A stretch of 64,000 nucleotides of DNA from Nocardioides euryhalodurans (GTDB lineage: Bacteria; Actinomycetota; Actinomycetes; Propionibacteriales; Nocardioidaceae). The stretch is from the NCBI RefSeq assembly GCF_004564375.1, contig NZ_CP038267.1, forward strand, positions 2,730,501 to 2,794,500, in the 5' to 3' direction. Both the position numbers and the translations under genes were made by a program. The notes beneath the pieces are model-generated. The model saw nothing but the letters and a program-made list of their open reading frames with translations, ran no database searches and was not told where the DNA came from. Position 1 is the stretch's first letter. Each line of letters begins with the position of its first letter. Of the stretch, positions 8,796 to 17,657 are shown piece after piece.

Positions 8796-10298
8796 ATGAC
8801 GAGCTTCCTGCTGCGCCGTGCCCGGCTGGTCGACGTCGACGGCGCGGGAGGGCCGGGCGAACCGGTGGACGTCCGCGTGACCGCCGGCGTCGTCACCGCC
8901 GTCGGCGCCGACGTCGCCGACCCCGGCCTGCCCGAGGTGGACGCCGACGGCCGCTGGCTGATGCCCGGCCTGTGGGACCACCACGTCCACCTCGCGCAGT
9001 GGACCCTCGCCAGCGCGCGTCTCGACCTCGCCGGCGCCCGCTCGGCCGACCAGGCCGTGGCACTGGTCCGCGAGCGGCTCGCAGAGTGGCCCGACCTCCC
9101 CGTGATCGGGTGGGGGCACCGGCCCACGGCCTGGCCGGAGGAGCCGGTGGTCTCGATGCTCGACGCGATCGGGACCGACCAGCCGATCATCCTGATCGCC
9201 GGCGACGGCCACCACGCCTGGCTCAACTCCACCGCCCTGATGATGCTGGCGATGCCCCTGCGCGAGGGCGTCGTCGCCGAGGCCGAGTGGTTCCGCGCGT
9301 ACGGCCGGCTGGCGTCGGTGCTCGGCGACGACGGCACCGGCCCGGAGGCCTACCGCCGCACCATGGAGGCCGCCGCCGAGCTCGGCGTGGTCGGGCTCAC
9401 CGACTTCGAGTTCAGCGGCGGGCACGAGGAGTGGGCCGAGCGCTGGGTGGCCGGCGCCGGGCTGCTGCGGATCCGGATGGCGACGTACGCCGACGGGCTG
9501 GACGGCGTGATCGGGGCCGGTCTGCGGACCGGTGACCTGCTGCCCGGCTGCGACGACCGCGCCCGGATGGGGCCGCTCAAGATCATCAGCGACGGCTCCC
9601 TCAACACCAAGACGGCGTGGTGCTGCGACCCGTACGCCGGGCCCTCGCCGCTCGGCTTCCCGCACGGCCACCCCAACCAGACACCCGAGGAGCTGCGCGG
9701 GCTGCTGCGCCGGGCCACCCGCCACGGGCTGTCCGTCGCCGTGCACGCGATCGGCGACCGGGCCGTCGGCGACGCGCTCGACGCCTTCGCGGAGACGGCG
9801 GCGCACGGCTCGATCGAGCACGCCCAGCTCGTACGCCGCGAGGACGTGCGCCGGATGGCCGAGCTCGGCGTCACCGCGAGCGTGCAGCCGGCCCACCTGC
9901 TCGACGACCGCGACGTCAGCGAACGGCTGTGGCCGGGCCGGGGCGACCGCTGCTTCGCGCTGCGCTGGATGATCGACGACGGGGTCCGGCTGGCGCTGGG
10001 GTCCGACGCCCCGGTCGCGCGGCTGGACCCGTGGCTGGCCATGGCCGCCGCCGTGCACCGCACTGCCGACGACCGCGAGGCGTGGCACCCCGAGCAGGCG
10101 ATCACCCCGCGCGAGGCGCTCGCCGCCTCGACCGACGGGCTCGGCACGGTCGCGGCCGGCCACCCCGCCGACCTGGTGCTGCTCGACAGCGACCCGCTGT
10201 CCCCCCGCGCCGACCCCGCCGAGGAGGCCAAGCACCTGCTCGCCACCTCGGTCCACGCGACGTGGGTGGCGGGGGAGCTGGTCCACGGCTCGCTGTAA
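8796..10298 (+). CDS. Metal-dependent amidohydrolase (family 3, YtcJ-like)
   Basis: A 500-residue amidohydrolase. The first metal motif is HVH in MPGLWDHHVHL (about residue 65), later histidines occur in VAVHAIGDRAVG and GSIEHAQLV, and LGSDAPVA carries the late Asp. A small beta-sandwich at both ends (LRRARLVDVDG, and AGHPADLVLLD near the C-terminus) is typical. There is no signal peptide, so it acts in the cytoplasm. Substrates in this family are mostly unknown (amides, imides, carbamates). A TACCGT hexamer at 8784-8789 ends 6 nt before the ATG. It converges on the PucR gene, leaving a 13 bp gap. Confidence 0.85.
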   Translation: MTSFLLRRARLVDVDGAGGPGEPVDVRVTAGVVTAVGADVADPGLPEVDADGRWLMPGLWDHHVHLAQWTLASARLDLAGARSADQAVALVRERLAEWPDLPVIGWGHRPTAWPEEPVVSMLDAIGTDQPIILIAGDGHHAWLNSTALMMLAMPLREGVVAEAEWFRAYGRLASVLGDDGTGPEAYRRTMEAAAELGVVGLTDFEFSGGHEEWAERWVAGAGLLRIRMATYADGLDGVIGAGLRTGDLLPGCDDRARMGPLKIISDGSLNTKTAWCCDPYAGPSPLGFPHGHPNQTPEELRGLLRRATRHGLSVAVHAIGDRAVGDALDAFAETAAHGSIEHAQLVRREDVRRMAELGVTASVQPAHLLDDRDVSERLWPGRGDRCFALRWMIDDGVRLALGSDAPVARLDPWLAMAAAVHRTADDREAWHPEQAITPREALAASTDGLGTVAAGHPADLVLLDSDPLSPRADPAEEAKHLLATSVHATWVAGELVHGSL

Positions 10299-10311
10299 CG
10301 CCGGACGGGGC

Positions 10312-11469
10312 TCAGGCCAGCGCCAGCGTCAGGGCCAGCACCGTGTCCGGGTCCTCGAGCCGGTCGCCGTAGAGCTCCCGCAGCTGGTTCATCCGGTAGC
10401 GCACCGTCTGCGGGTGCACGAAGAGGTCGGCCGCGACGTCCTCGCGCCGGCCCTGGTGCAGCAGCCACGAGCGCAGCGTCGCCTCGAGCTTCTCCGCGGT
10501 CGACGGCCGTACGTCGGCCAGCGGCGCCAGTGCGACCGCGCGCAGGTCGGCCAGCGCCTCGGGGTCGGCGTTGACCACGAGCGCGGGCAGGTTCTGGTCG
10601 GTGTCCACCGTGCTCGCCGTCCGCCGCAGCGGGAGCGCCCGCACCGCCCGGTCGAAGGACGCCCGCACCTCCGGCCACGGCCGGGCCGGGCCGACCACCG
10701 CGTGCCGGTCGGTGAGCACCCGCAGCAGCCGGGTCCGGGAGCGCCCCTCCATGTCCGGCACCAGCACCGCCGCCAGCCCCTCCTCGGGCAGCCCGTGCTC
10801 GCTGGGGACGAGTGCCCCGCTGGGCACCAGCCCGAGCACGGGCCTCACCTGCGCCTCCGGGAGCAGGACGGCGGTCAGCGTGCGCGGCGGCTTCCAGTCG
10901 GCGCGCTCGACGTCGGGCGCCAGGGACTCCGGCGACTCGCCCCGCAGCAGCCCGGCCGCCACCTGGTCGAGGTAGCGCTGCCGGACCCGGCCGGAGGTCT
11001 CCAGCTCGTCGGTGTGGCCGGCGACCGAGGCCGCCGAGAGCTCGTCGATGTAGGCAAAGACCAGCTCCGCGAACGACGCGACCGCCTGGGCCGGCACCCC
11101 GGCCGCCACCGCGGTCGCCGAGAGCTCGCGCCACGAGACCCGCGCCCCGACCCGGTAGGCGGACAGCAGCGCGTCGGCCGACCGCCCCGCCCGGGCCTCA
11201 CCGCGGCCCAGCGCGTAGGCGCCCTCGAGCGTCGGCGTCAGGGGCGTCCCGGGGTCGGTGGTGCTGCTCGCGACGCGCAGGAAGCCCGCGAGCGCCATCT
11301 GGACGGCCTGCTCGATGGTGGCGGCGAGCTGGTCGCCGAGCCCCTCGCCGTACGCCGGAACCTCCTCGCGGACCGCCGCGATCGTGTGCTGGGCGACGTC
11401 CGAGAGCGTGCCCCGGAGCAGCTCGAGGACCTCGTGGTCGAGGCGGCGTGAGGCCGAGGATGTCGTCAT
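10312..11469 (-). CDS. PucR-family transcriptional regulator
   Basis: A 385-residue regulator. The C-terminal 60 residues hold the PucR-type helix-turn-helix (DLFVHPQTVRYRMNQLRELYGDRLEDP). A GGDEF-like CdaR middle domain precedes it, and the N-terminal half is helical (RsbRD-like or sensor). ATG 11469 has a GGAGATGACA ribosome site. It is divergent from the ferredoxin-reductase gene, with 82 bp between starts, so that reductase/desaturase pair is its most likely target. The amidohydrolase on its other side is convergent. Confidence 0.88.
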   Translation of the reverse strand: MTTSSASRRLDHEVLELLRGTLSDVAQHTIAAVREEVPAYGEGLGDQLAATIEQAVQMALAGFLRVASSTTDPGTPLTPTLEGAYALGRGEARAGRSADALLSAYRVGARVSWRELSATAVAAGVPAQAVASFAELVFAYIDELSAASVAGHTDELETSGRVRQRYLDQVAAGLLRGESPESLAPDVERADWKPPRTLTAVLLPEAQVRPVLGLVPSGALVPSEHGLPEEGLAAVLVPDMEGRSRTRLLRVLTDRHAVVGPARPWPEVRASFDRAVRALPLRRTASTVDTDQNLPALVVNADPEALADLRAVALAPLADVRPSTAEKLEATLRSWLLHQGRREDVAADLFVHPQTVRYRMNQLRELYGDRLEDPDTVLALTLALA

Positions 11470-11551
11470 TTGTCATCTCCGAACAAAACACGGCGCGAGA
11501 TTCACGCCTGCTGGTCATGCCTTGAGCCTACCGTTCAGTCAGGCTGGTGCC

Positions 11552-12643
11552 ATGACGTCAGCACTCCGGTCCCGCCTGGTCCGGCTGGCCGAGACTGCCA
11601 CCACCCCCCTCGTGCCGGCCGACTTCCTGGACCTCTTCGCGCCGCTGCGCGCCGGCGCCGACCTGCGCGGCCGCATCGAGCAGGTGATCCCCGAGACCCG
11701 CGACGCCGCCACGCTGGTGATCCGGCCGGGCGCCGACTGGGCCGGCCACGTCCCGGGCCAGTACCTCCGCATCGGCATCGACGTCGACGGCGTACGCCAG
11801 TGGCGCGCCTACTCCCTCACCCACGGTCCGCGGCCCGACGGCCGGATCGCGATCACGGTCAAGGCCGTCCCAGACGGGCTGGTGAGCCACCACCTGGTCC
11901 ACCGCACCCGTCCCGGCACGATGGTCCACCTGGAGCAGGCGGCCGGTGAGTTCGTGCTGCCGCCGCAGGGTGGCCGGTTCCTCTTCGTCACCGCCGGCTC
12001 GGGCATCACGCCGGTGATCGGCATGCTGCGCAACCTCTTCCCCTCGACCGACGAGGGCGTGCTGCGCCCGAACCGGACCACGCACCACGACGTGGTGGTC
12101 GTCCACGTCGCGCCGAGCCGCCCCGACTCCATCTTCCTCCGCGACCTCGAGGCCCTGGCCGAGGCCGGCGCGATCCGGCTGGTTCCCCGCTACGACGACC
12201 AGCACGGCCTGCTCGACGTCGAGGAGCTGCCGGCGATGGTGCCCGACCTCGCCGAGCGCACCACCTTCGCGTGCGGACCGGCCGGCCTGCTCGACGCGCT
12301 CACTCACTTCCACGAGGACAAGGGCCTGGAGCTGTTCACCGAGCAGTTCCGCACCACCCGCGTCGAGGCCGGCGAGGGCGGCACCGTCACCTTCGCCGAC
12401 GGCCGCACCCTCGAGGCCGACGGCTCCACCCCGATCCTCGACGCCGCCGAGGACGCCGGGGTGCTGATGCCGAGCGGGTGCCGGATGGGCATCTGCTTCG
12501 GCTGCGTGCTCCCCATGAAGGAGGGCACCGTCCGCGACCTCCGCAACGGCGAGGTCACCACCGCCATCCCCGGCGAGAGCGGCGCCATCAAGATCCAGAC
12601 CTGCATCAGCGCCGCCGCCGGCGCCTGCCACATCGACCACTGA
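11552..12643 (+). CDS. Ferredoxin reductase partner of the desaturase (Rv3230c-like)
   Basis: A 363-residue electron-transfer protein. Residues about 35-130 bind FAD (RAYSLTHGP), about 140-260 bind NAD(P) (TAGSGITPVIGML, then FACGPAGLLDAL), and about 275-363 are a plant-type [2Fe-2S] domain with ligands in SGCRMGICFGC and a final Cys in KIQTCIS. This order matches the NADPH oxidoreductase (Rv3230c type) that feeds electrons to the DesA3 acyl-CoA desaturase, and the desaturase gene lies 13 bp downstream. ATG 11552 is chosen because the frame upstream overlaps the divergent PucR gene. Confidence 0.9.
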   Translation: MTSALRSRLVRLAETATTPLVPADFLDLFAPLRAGADLRGRIEQVIPETRDAATLVIRPGADWAGHVPGQYLRIGIDVDGVRQWRAYSLTHGPRPDGRIAITVKAVPDGLVSHHLVHRTRPGTMVHLEQAAGEFVLPPQGGRFLFVTAGSGITPVIGMLRNLFPSTDEGVLRPNRTTHHDVVVVHVAPSRPDSIFLRDLEALAEAGAIRLVPRYDDQHGLLDVEELPAMVPDLAERTTFACGPAGLLDALTHFHEDKGLELFTEQFRTTRVEAGEGGTVTFADGRTLEADGSTPILDAAEDAGVLMPSGCRMGICFGCVLPMKEGTVRDLRNGEVTTAIPGESGAIKIQTCISAAAGACHIDH

Positions 12644-12656
12644 TCACAGGAGAGTC

Positions 12657-13904
12657 ATGACTGTCATCCAGAAGAAGGCCGACAACCCGATCGCCCACCT
12701 CACCCCCGAGGACATCGAGCAGCTCGGGATGGAGCTCGACGCCATCCGGCAGGACGTCATCGACTCCCGCGGTGCCGACGACGCGGCCTACATCCGCCGG
12801 ATGATCAAGACCCAGCGCGGCCTCGAGCTCGGCAGCCGCGCGGTGCTGCTCTTCAGCGCCTTCCCGCCGGCCTGGGTGGTCGGCACCGCCGGCCTGAGCG
12901 TCGCCAAGATCCTCGACAACATGGAGATCGGCCACAACATCCTCCACGGCCAGTGGGACTGGATGCGCGACCCCAAGATCCACTCCACGACGTGGGAGTG
13001 GGACATGGCCTCGCCCGCCGAGCAGTGGAAGCACAGCCACAACCAGGTGCACCACACGTACACCAACGTGATCGGCAAGGACAACGACCTCGGCTACGGC
13101 ATCATGCGCGTCGACGAGGACCAGCGCTGGTCGCCCTTCCACCTCGGCCAGCCGGTCTGGTGCTTCATCAACGCCGTCTTCTTCGAGTACGGCATCGCGG
13201 CGTACGACCTCGACCTCGGCGCCGTCGTGAAGAAGAAGCAGACCAAGGACCCGGAGTTCCGCCGCCGGGCCAAGGAGGTCGTCGCCAAGATCCGCAAGCA
13301 GGCGACCAAGGACTACGTGGTCCACCCGCTGCTGTCGCTGCCCACCGGCTCGTTCCTGCCGACGCTGGCGGCGAACTTCACCGCCAACGTGGTGCGCAAC
13401 CTCTGGTCCAACTCGATCATCCTGTGCGGCCACTTCCCCGAGGGCGTTGAGACCTTCGAGAAGCGCTCGATCGACGGCGAGACCAAGGGCGAGTGGTACG
13501 TCCGGCAGATGCTCGGCTCGGCCAACATCTCCGGCTCCAAGGCGCTGCACGTGATGAGCGGCAACCTCTCCCACCAGGTCGAGCACCACCTGTTCCCGGA
13601 CCTGCCGTCCAACCGCTACGCCGAGATCGCCCCCAAGGTGCAGGCGCTCTTCGAGAAGTACGACCTGACCTACTGCTCCCGCCCGCTGGTGCCGCAGGTC
13701 TACTCCGCCTGGCACAAGGTGGTCCGGCTGTCGCTGCCCAACGGCTGGCTCGCGACGACCAACAGGAAGAACCTGCCCTCGCAGCTCAAGACGCTGTGGG
13801 CGATGTCGACCAAGGGGCCCAAGGTCCGCCGTGCCGCCCAGGCCCGGCTGACCCAGCTCGCCAAGCGCCAGGAGGCGGGCAAGCAGGTGGGCGCCGCGGC
13901 CTGA
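12657..13904 (+). CDS. Membrane fatty acyl-CoA desaturase (DesA3-type)
   Basis: A 415-residue di-iron desaturase with the three histidine boxes: HNILH (about residue 97), HSHNQVHH (about 123) and HQVEHH (about 303). Hydrophobic segments lie at about residues 60-85 and around 225-260. It should put a cis double bond (delta-9 in characterised relatives) into long acyl-CoA, taking electrons from the reductase encoded just upstream. A good ribosome site (AGGAGAGTC) precedes ATG 12657. The C-terminal tail is basic. Convergent with the TetR gene. Confidence 0.9.
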   Translation: MTVIQKKADNPIAHLTPEDIEQLGMELDAIRQDVIDSRGADDAAYIRRMIKTQRGLELGSRAVLLFSAFPPAWVVGTAGLSVAKILDNMEIGHNILHGQWDWMRDPKIHSTTWEWDMASPAEQWKHSHNQVHHTYTNVIGKDNDLGYGIMRVDEDQRWSPFHLGQPVWCFINAVFFEYGIAAYDLDLGAVVKKKQTKDPEFRRRAKEVVAKIRKQATKDYVVHPLLSLPTGSFLPTLAANFTANVVRNLWSNSIILCGHFPEGVETFEKRSIDGETKGEWYVRQMLGSANISGSKALHVMSGNLSHQVEHHLFPDLPSNRYAEIAPKVQALFEKYDLTYCSRPLVPQVYSAWHKVVRLSLPNGWLATTNRKNLPSQLKTLWAMSTKGPKVRRAAQARLTQLAKRQEAGKQVGAAA

Positions 13905-13913
13905 GCCTCGGCC

Positions 13914-14570
13914 TCAGCGGGCGGAGGGTGCTGCGCCCAGCCCGCCGACGAGGACGTCGACGACCCGGCCGGCCAGCTCCTCCAGCTCCGACTCGGGCTG
14001 GGCGTCGACCCTGCGGAACCAGACGTCGACCGCATTCAGGCTGCTCAGCAGGGTGCGTGTCGCCAGCGCAGGCTCCACCTCGCGCAGGGAGCCGTCGGCG
14101 ATCCCTTCGACCACGACCTCCCGGAACATCAGCTCGTAGCCGCCACGCAGCTCGTTGAGCGCGCTGAGGGCGTCGCGCTGCCGGATCCGCAGCTCCGGGG
14201 AGTCCTGGGCGCGCACACCCTGGTGCACGACGTGGTGGTAGGCGAGGTCTGTCATCAGGTTCATCAGGTGCGCGTGGGACATGGCCGAGAGCCGTGCCCG
14301 CCCGGTGCCCGGCCCGGTGGCGTGGGGCTCGACCCGGGTCCGGACCCGGCGCATCCCCTCGCCGTACACCGCCAGGAACACGTCGAACTTCGACCGGAAG
14401 TGGTAGTAGACGAGGCCCTTGGTCGCGCCCGCCTCCTCGGCGATGTCGTCGATCGTCGTGGCGCCGAAACCACCGCGCATGAAGGCCTCCGCAGCGGCGT
14501 CGAGGACCCGTGCGCGGGCCTGCGTCCTCCGGCCGTCGGTCCCGGCCTCGCGTGGTGTGGCGGCGCTCAT
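13914..14570 (-). CDS. TetR-family transcriptional regulator
   Basis: A 218-residue TetR repressor. The DNA-binding domain is at about residues 14-60 (VLDAAAEAFMRGGFGATTIDDIAEEAGATKGLVYYHF, shortened here to its helix-turn-helix core), and the rest is the ligand-binding helical domain. ATG 14570 follows a CAGGAGT site; the frame is open to a GTG at 14609, which would touch the operator. It is divergent from the symporter gene, and a perfect palindrome lies between the two (14613-14626), so it probably controls both itself and the symporter. Confidence 0.88.
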   Translation of the reverse strand: MSAATPREAGTDGRRTQARARVLDAAAEAFMRGGFGATTIDDIAEEAGATKGLVYYHFRSKFDVFLAVYGEGMRRVRTRVEPHATGPGTGRARLSAMSHAHLMNLMTDLAYHHVVHQGVRAQDSPELRIRQRDALSALNELRGGYELMFREVVVEGIADGSLREVEPALATRTLLSSLNAVDVWFRRVDAQPESELEELAGRVVDVLVGGLGAAPSAR

Positions 14571-14612
14571 CGGGACTCCTGGGCGGTTGACGAGAGTGGG
14601 TCGCGTCACATA

Positions 14613-14626
14613 ATACTACGTAGTAT
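14613..14626. promoter_or_regulatory. Perfect 14-bp palindrome, likely TetR operator
   Basis: The sequence ATACTACGTAGTAT reads the same on both strands. It lies 43 bp upstream of the TetR start and 60 bp upstream of the symporter start, in an AT-rich patch within very GC-rich DNA. Position, symmetry and length fit a TetR-family operator controlling both divergent genes. Binding is inferred. Confidence 0.7.
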
Positions 14627-14686
14627 CACTCCACAGGACCACCGACCAGAGCTCGGTGGTCGGGCCCTCGGGAGGCGCACCCCACC

Positions 14687-16597
14687 ATGAGCTCAGCCAT
14701 CACGATCGTCCTCGTCTACTTCGCCCTCATGCTGGGGATCGGGGCCTGGGCCAGGTCCCGGGTCACCTCGTCCAAGGACTTCCTGGTCGCGGGCCAGACG
14801 CTGGGCTTCCTCGTCATGGCCGTCGGCACGTTCTCCTCGATCCAGAGCGGTTTCGGCATGATCGGCCACACGGCCAACACCTATGCGTGGGGCGTCCAGG
14901 CCCTGGTGGCCGCCGCCTTGTTCGTGCCGCTGTCGTTCGCCCTGTCCTGGTTCCTGCTCGGGAGCCGGCTCTACCGCCTCGCGCGCCACCACGACGTGTA
15001 CTCGGTGCCCGACGTGATCCGGCTCAGGTACCCGGGACGGGCGGCCCACCTGTCCATGTCAGTGGCGATGTTCGTGGGGTCGGTCGCCTACATGACGGCG
15101 CAGGTGACCGCGATCGGCGTCATCATGAGCCTGATCTTCGGTACCTCGGTGACGGTCGGGGCCATCGTGGGTTCGGCGGTGGTGGCCCTGTACACGGTCG
15201 TCGGCGGGATGCTGGCCGGAGCCTGGACCGACTTCGTCCAGGGTCTGCTGATGGTCGCGATGTCGGTGGGCGTCTTCGTCGTCTCCACGAACACCCTCGG
15301 CGGGTGGGGAGCCACGCTCGACACCATCGCCGCGCAGGACGTGTCGTTCCTCAGGCTCGACGGGAGCCAGCCACTGACCTACGTGTTCACGTTCGTCCTG
15401 CTCGCGATCCTCGGCGCGGCAGCCCAACCCCAGCTGGTCACCAAGTTCCTCATGCTGCGCTCCCCCTCGGAGCTGAAGTGGGGGGCGCTCGTGGCGGCGG
15501 TCGCGTACGCCGTGACGACCCTGTTCGCGCTGGGGATCGGGCTGACGATGCGCGGCCTCACCATGACCGGGCGGGCGCCCGAGCTCGACAACATCGACAA
15601 CACCGCCACCTGGTACCTCGACAGCATGGTCTCGCCCGCCTTCGCCGGGTTCGTGCTCGCCGGGCTCCTGGCCGCCATCATGTCCAGCGCCAACTCCTTC
15701 ATCGCGGTCGGCGCCTCGGCCCTGATGCGCGACCTGACCGGCGCCCTCGGGATCACCGTCCGCCACGAACTGCGGTGGGCGCGCATCGCCAGCACCTTCG
15801 TCGTCCTGTGCTCGCTGGTCTTCGCCCTCTACCTGAGCCAGGTCGTCTTCATCCTCGGGGCCATCGGTTGGGCGGCGTTCGCTGCCGCGATCTTCGGGCC
15901 GCTGGTGCTGGGCCTCTACTGGCGTCGCGCGACAGCGCTCGCCACCACCGTGGCGGTCACCTTCGGCATCGTGGCCAACCTCCTCGTGACGATCCTGACC
16001 ACCGAGGGAGTGCTCACGCTGCCGGCCTACTTCCAGGCCGGTGGGGCGGTCATCTGCCTGGGGATCCTGATCTTCGTGGCGCTGTCGGTCGCGGTGCCCT
16101 CCGCGGATTCGTCCCGACAGTTCGTCGAGCTCGGTGTCAGCGCGTCCGACGGGCTCGGCGGACACCCCCGCCGCGTCGACACACTGGTGGCCGTCGCCTT
16201 CCTCACCATCGGTGCCGCCACGGCCGGCATGGTCTGGGACTGGTGGCAGCCGGTCTACTACGCCGTCCCGGTCCTCACCACGTCGATGATGCTGCTCGGC
16301 GCACTCAACCGGGCCGGTCGCTGGTCCCGGTCGTCGGTCACCCAGATCGCGCTCTTCGGTGCCGCAACGCTGGTCCTGTTCGCCGCCGCCCACGCCACGG
16401 CGGAGGGCACCGGCACGATCGGCGGGCTGCCCACGACGACGGCACTGTTCTTCTACGTGCTCTGGCCGTTGACCACGGTCGTGCCCTCGCTGATCTTCGT
16501 CTCGGTCTACCGGGGATGGCTCCGGCACGACCTCGTCGACCTGCCGACCGCAGGTCCGGCGCAGGCTTCCCTCGAGGGACGGCGGGTCTCGCCGTGA
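14687..16597 (+). CDS. Sodium:solute symporter (SSS family)
   Basis: A 636-residue membrane protein with about 13-15 hydrophobic helices, of SSS/SLC5 type. It contains the early GIGAWARSRVTSSKDFLVAG segment (TM1-2 loop with the common KDFLVAG/DFFLAG motif) and LAGLLAAIMSSANS, part of the sodium site. It should import an organic solute with sodium. ATG 14687 has a GGGAGG site upstream. The substrate is unknown; the divergent TetR regulator suggests induction by it. Confidence 0.88.
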   Translation: MSSAITIVLVYFALMLGIGAWARSRVTSSKDFLVAGQTLGFLVMAVGTFSSIQSGFGMIGHTANTYAWGVQALVAAALFVPLSFALSWFLLGSRLYRLARHHDVYSVPDVIRLRYPGRAAHLSMSVAMFVGSVAYMTAQVTAIGVIMSLIFGTSVTVGAIVGSAVVALYTVVGGMLAGAWTDFVQGLLMVAMSVGVFVVSTNTLGGWGATLDTIAAQDVSFLRLDGSQPLTYVFTFVLLAILGAAAQPQLVTKFLMLRSPSELKWGALVAAVAYAVTTLFALGIGLTMRGLTMTGRAPELDNIDNTATWYLDSMVSPAFAGFVLAGLLAAIMSSANSFIAVGASALMRDLTGALGITVRHELRWARIASTFVVLCSLVFALYLSQVVFILGAIGWAAFAAAIFGPLVLGLYWRRATALATTVAVTFGIVANLLVTILTTEGVLTLPAYFQAGGAVICLGILIFVALSVAVPSADSSRQFVELGVSASDGLGGHPRRVDTLVAVAFLTIGAATAGMVWDWWQPVYYAVPVLTTSMMLLGALNRAGRWSRSSVTQIALFGAATLVLFAAAHATAEGTGTIGGLPTTTALFFYVLWPLTTVVPSLIFVSVYRGWLRHDLVDLPTAGPAQASLEGRRVSP

Positions 16598-16630
16598 CCG
16601 TGGTGCCTGCGGACCACGCGGGTTGCGAGG

Positions 16631-17647
16631 TCAGGGCGGTGGCGCCGTCGATCCCCGGACCACCAGCGACAGCGGCAGCAGCACCGACCGTGCGGCCCGG
16701 TCCGGGTCGGCGATCGCGTCGAGGAGCAGCCGCGCGGCCTCGGCGCCGATCTGCTGGTGCGGGATCGCGATGGTCGTCAGCGGCGGGGCCAGCTTGTCGA
16801 GGAACGGCATGTCGTTGAAGCCGACGATGCTCAGCTCCCCGGGGCAGGAGATCCCGCGCTCGGCGAGCACGTCGTAGCAGCCGAGGGCGATCAGGTCGTT
16901 GCCCGCGAAGACCGCGGTGAAGGACTCGCCGGCGTCGAGCAGGGAGCGGAGCGCGGCGGCACCCGCCTCCTCGGTCCAGTAGTCGCAGGGCACGGCCAGC
17001 GACGGGTCGTCGGCGAGCCCGAGGTCGCGCACCGTGCCGCGGAACGCGCGGGCGCGCGCCACCCCCGTGGAGGTCGCCACGGGTCCCGCCAGGTGGGCGA
17101 TCCGCTCGTGGCCGAGCGAGGCGAGGTGCTCCACGGCCAGCTGCACGCCGGTGGCGTCGTCGGGCGTGATCGACGGGACGTCGACCCCCTCCGGCCGCCG
17201 GTTGACCATCACCATCGGCACGCCCTCGCGGTGCAGCTGCTCGAGGAGCGGGTGGTCGAGCATGGCCGTCGCCACGATCAGTCCCTCGACCTGCCGGGAA
17301 CGCAGCAGGTCGATCTGGGCGCGCTCCCGGTGGGGGTCGTTGTCGGTGTTGACGATCAGCCCGCTGTAGCCGGCGGGTTCGAGGACGTCCTCGATCCCCC
17401 GCACGATCGGCGGGAAGAGCGGGTTGGTGAGGTCGGGGATGACCAGGCCGATGGTCCCTGACTTCGCGGTCTTGAGGCTGCGCGCGATCGGGTTCGGGCG
17501 GTAGCCGAGCGACTCGGCCACCCGGATCACGCGCTTGGCGGTGTCGGCGTTGACCAGCCCCCGGGTGGCGGGGTTGAGCGCCCGCGAGGCGGTGGCGGCG
17601 TGCACGCCCGCGGCCTCGGCCACGTCGCGCAGGGTCGGTGTCGACAT
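16631..17647 (-). CDS. LacI-family transcriptional regulator
   Basis: A 338-residue LacI-family regulator. The helix-turn-helix is at residues 4-25 (TLRDVAEAAGVHAATASRALN) with a hinge helix up to about 58, followed by a periplasmic-binding-fold effector domain (residues 60-338, LVIPDLTNPLFPPIVRGIE). A minus-strand TAGGCT hexamer (17660-17655) ends 7 nt before the ATG, so it may also have its own leaderless transcript. It starts 10 bp after the MFS gene and is the last gene of the binding-protein/MFS/LacI operon. A LacI-type operator at 28028-28043 is the only such site I noticed. Confidence 0.88.
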   Translation of the reverse strand: MSTPTLRDVAEAAGVHAATASRALNPATRGLVNADTAKRVIRVAESLGYRPNPIARSLKTAKSGTIGLVIPDLTNPLFPPIVRGIEDVLEPAGYSGLIVNTDNDPHRERAQIDLLRSRQVEGLIVATAMLDHPLLEQLHREGVPMVMVNRRPEGVDVPSITPDDATGVQLAVEHLASLGHERIAHLAGPVATSTGVARARAFRGTVRDLGLADDPSLAVPCDYWTEEAGAAALRSLLDAGESFTAVFAGNDLIALGCYDVLAERGISCPGELSIVGFNDMPFLDKLAPPLTTIAIPHQQIGAEAARLLLDAIADPDRAARSVLLPLSLVVRGSTAPPP

Positions 17648-17657
17648 GCCGGTGAGC

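Noticed and set aside
16599-16618. CGTGGT/ACCACG hairpin between the symporter and LacI genes as a terminator
   Set aside because: Only a 6-bp stem with an 8-nt loop and no T-run; too weak to claim in 70% GC DNA.
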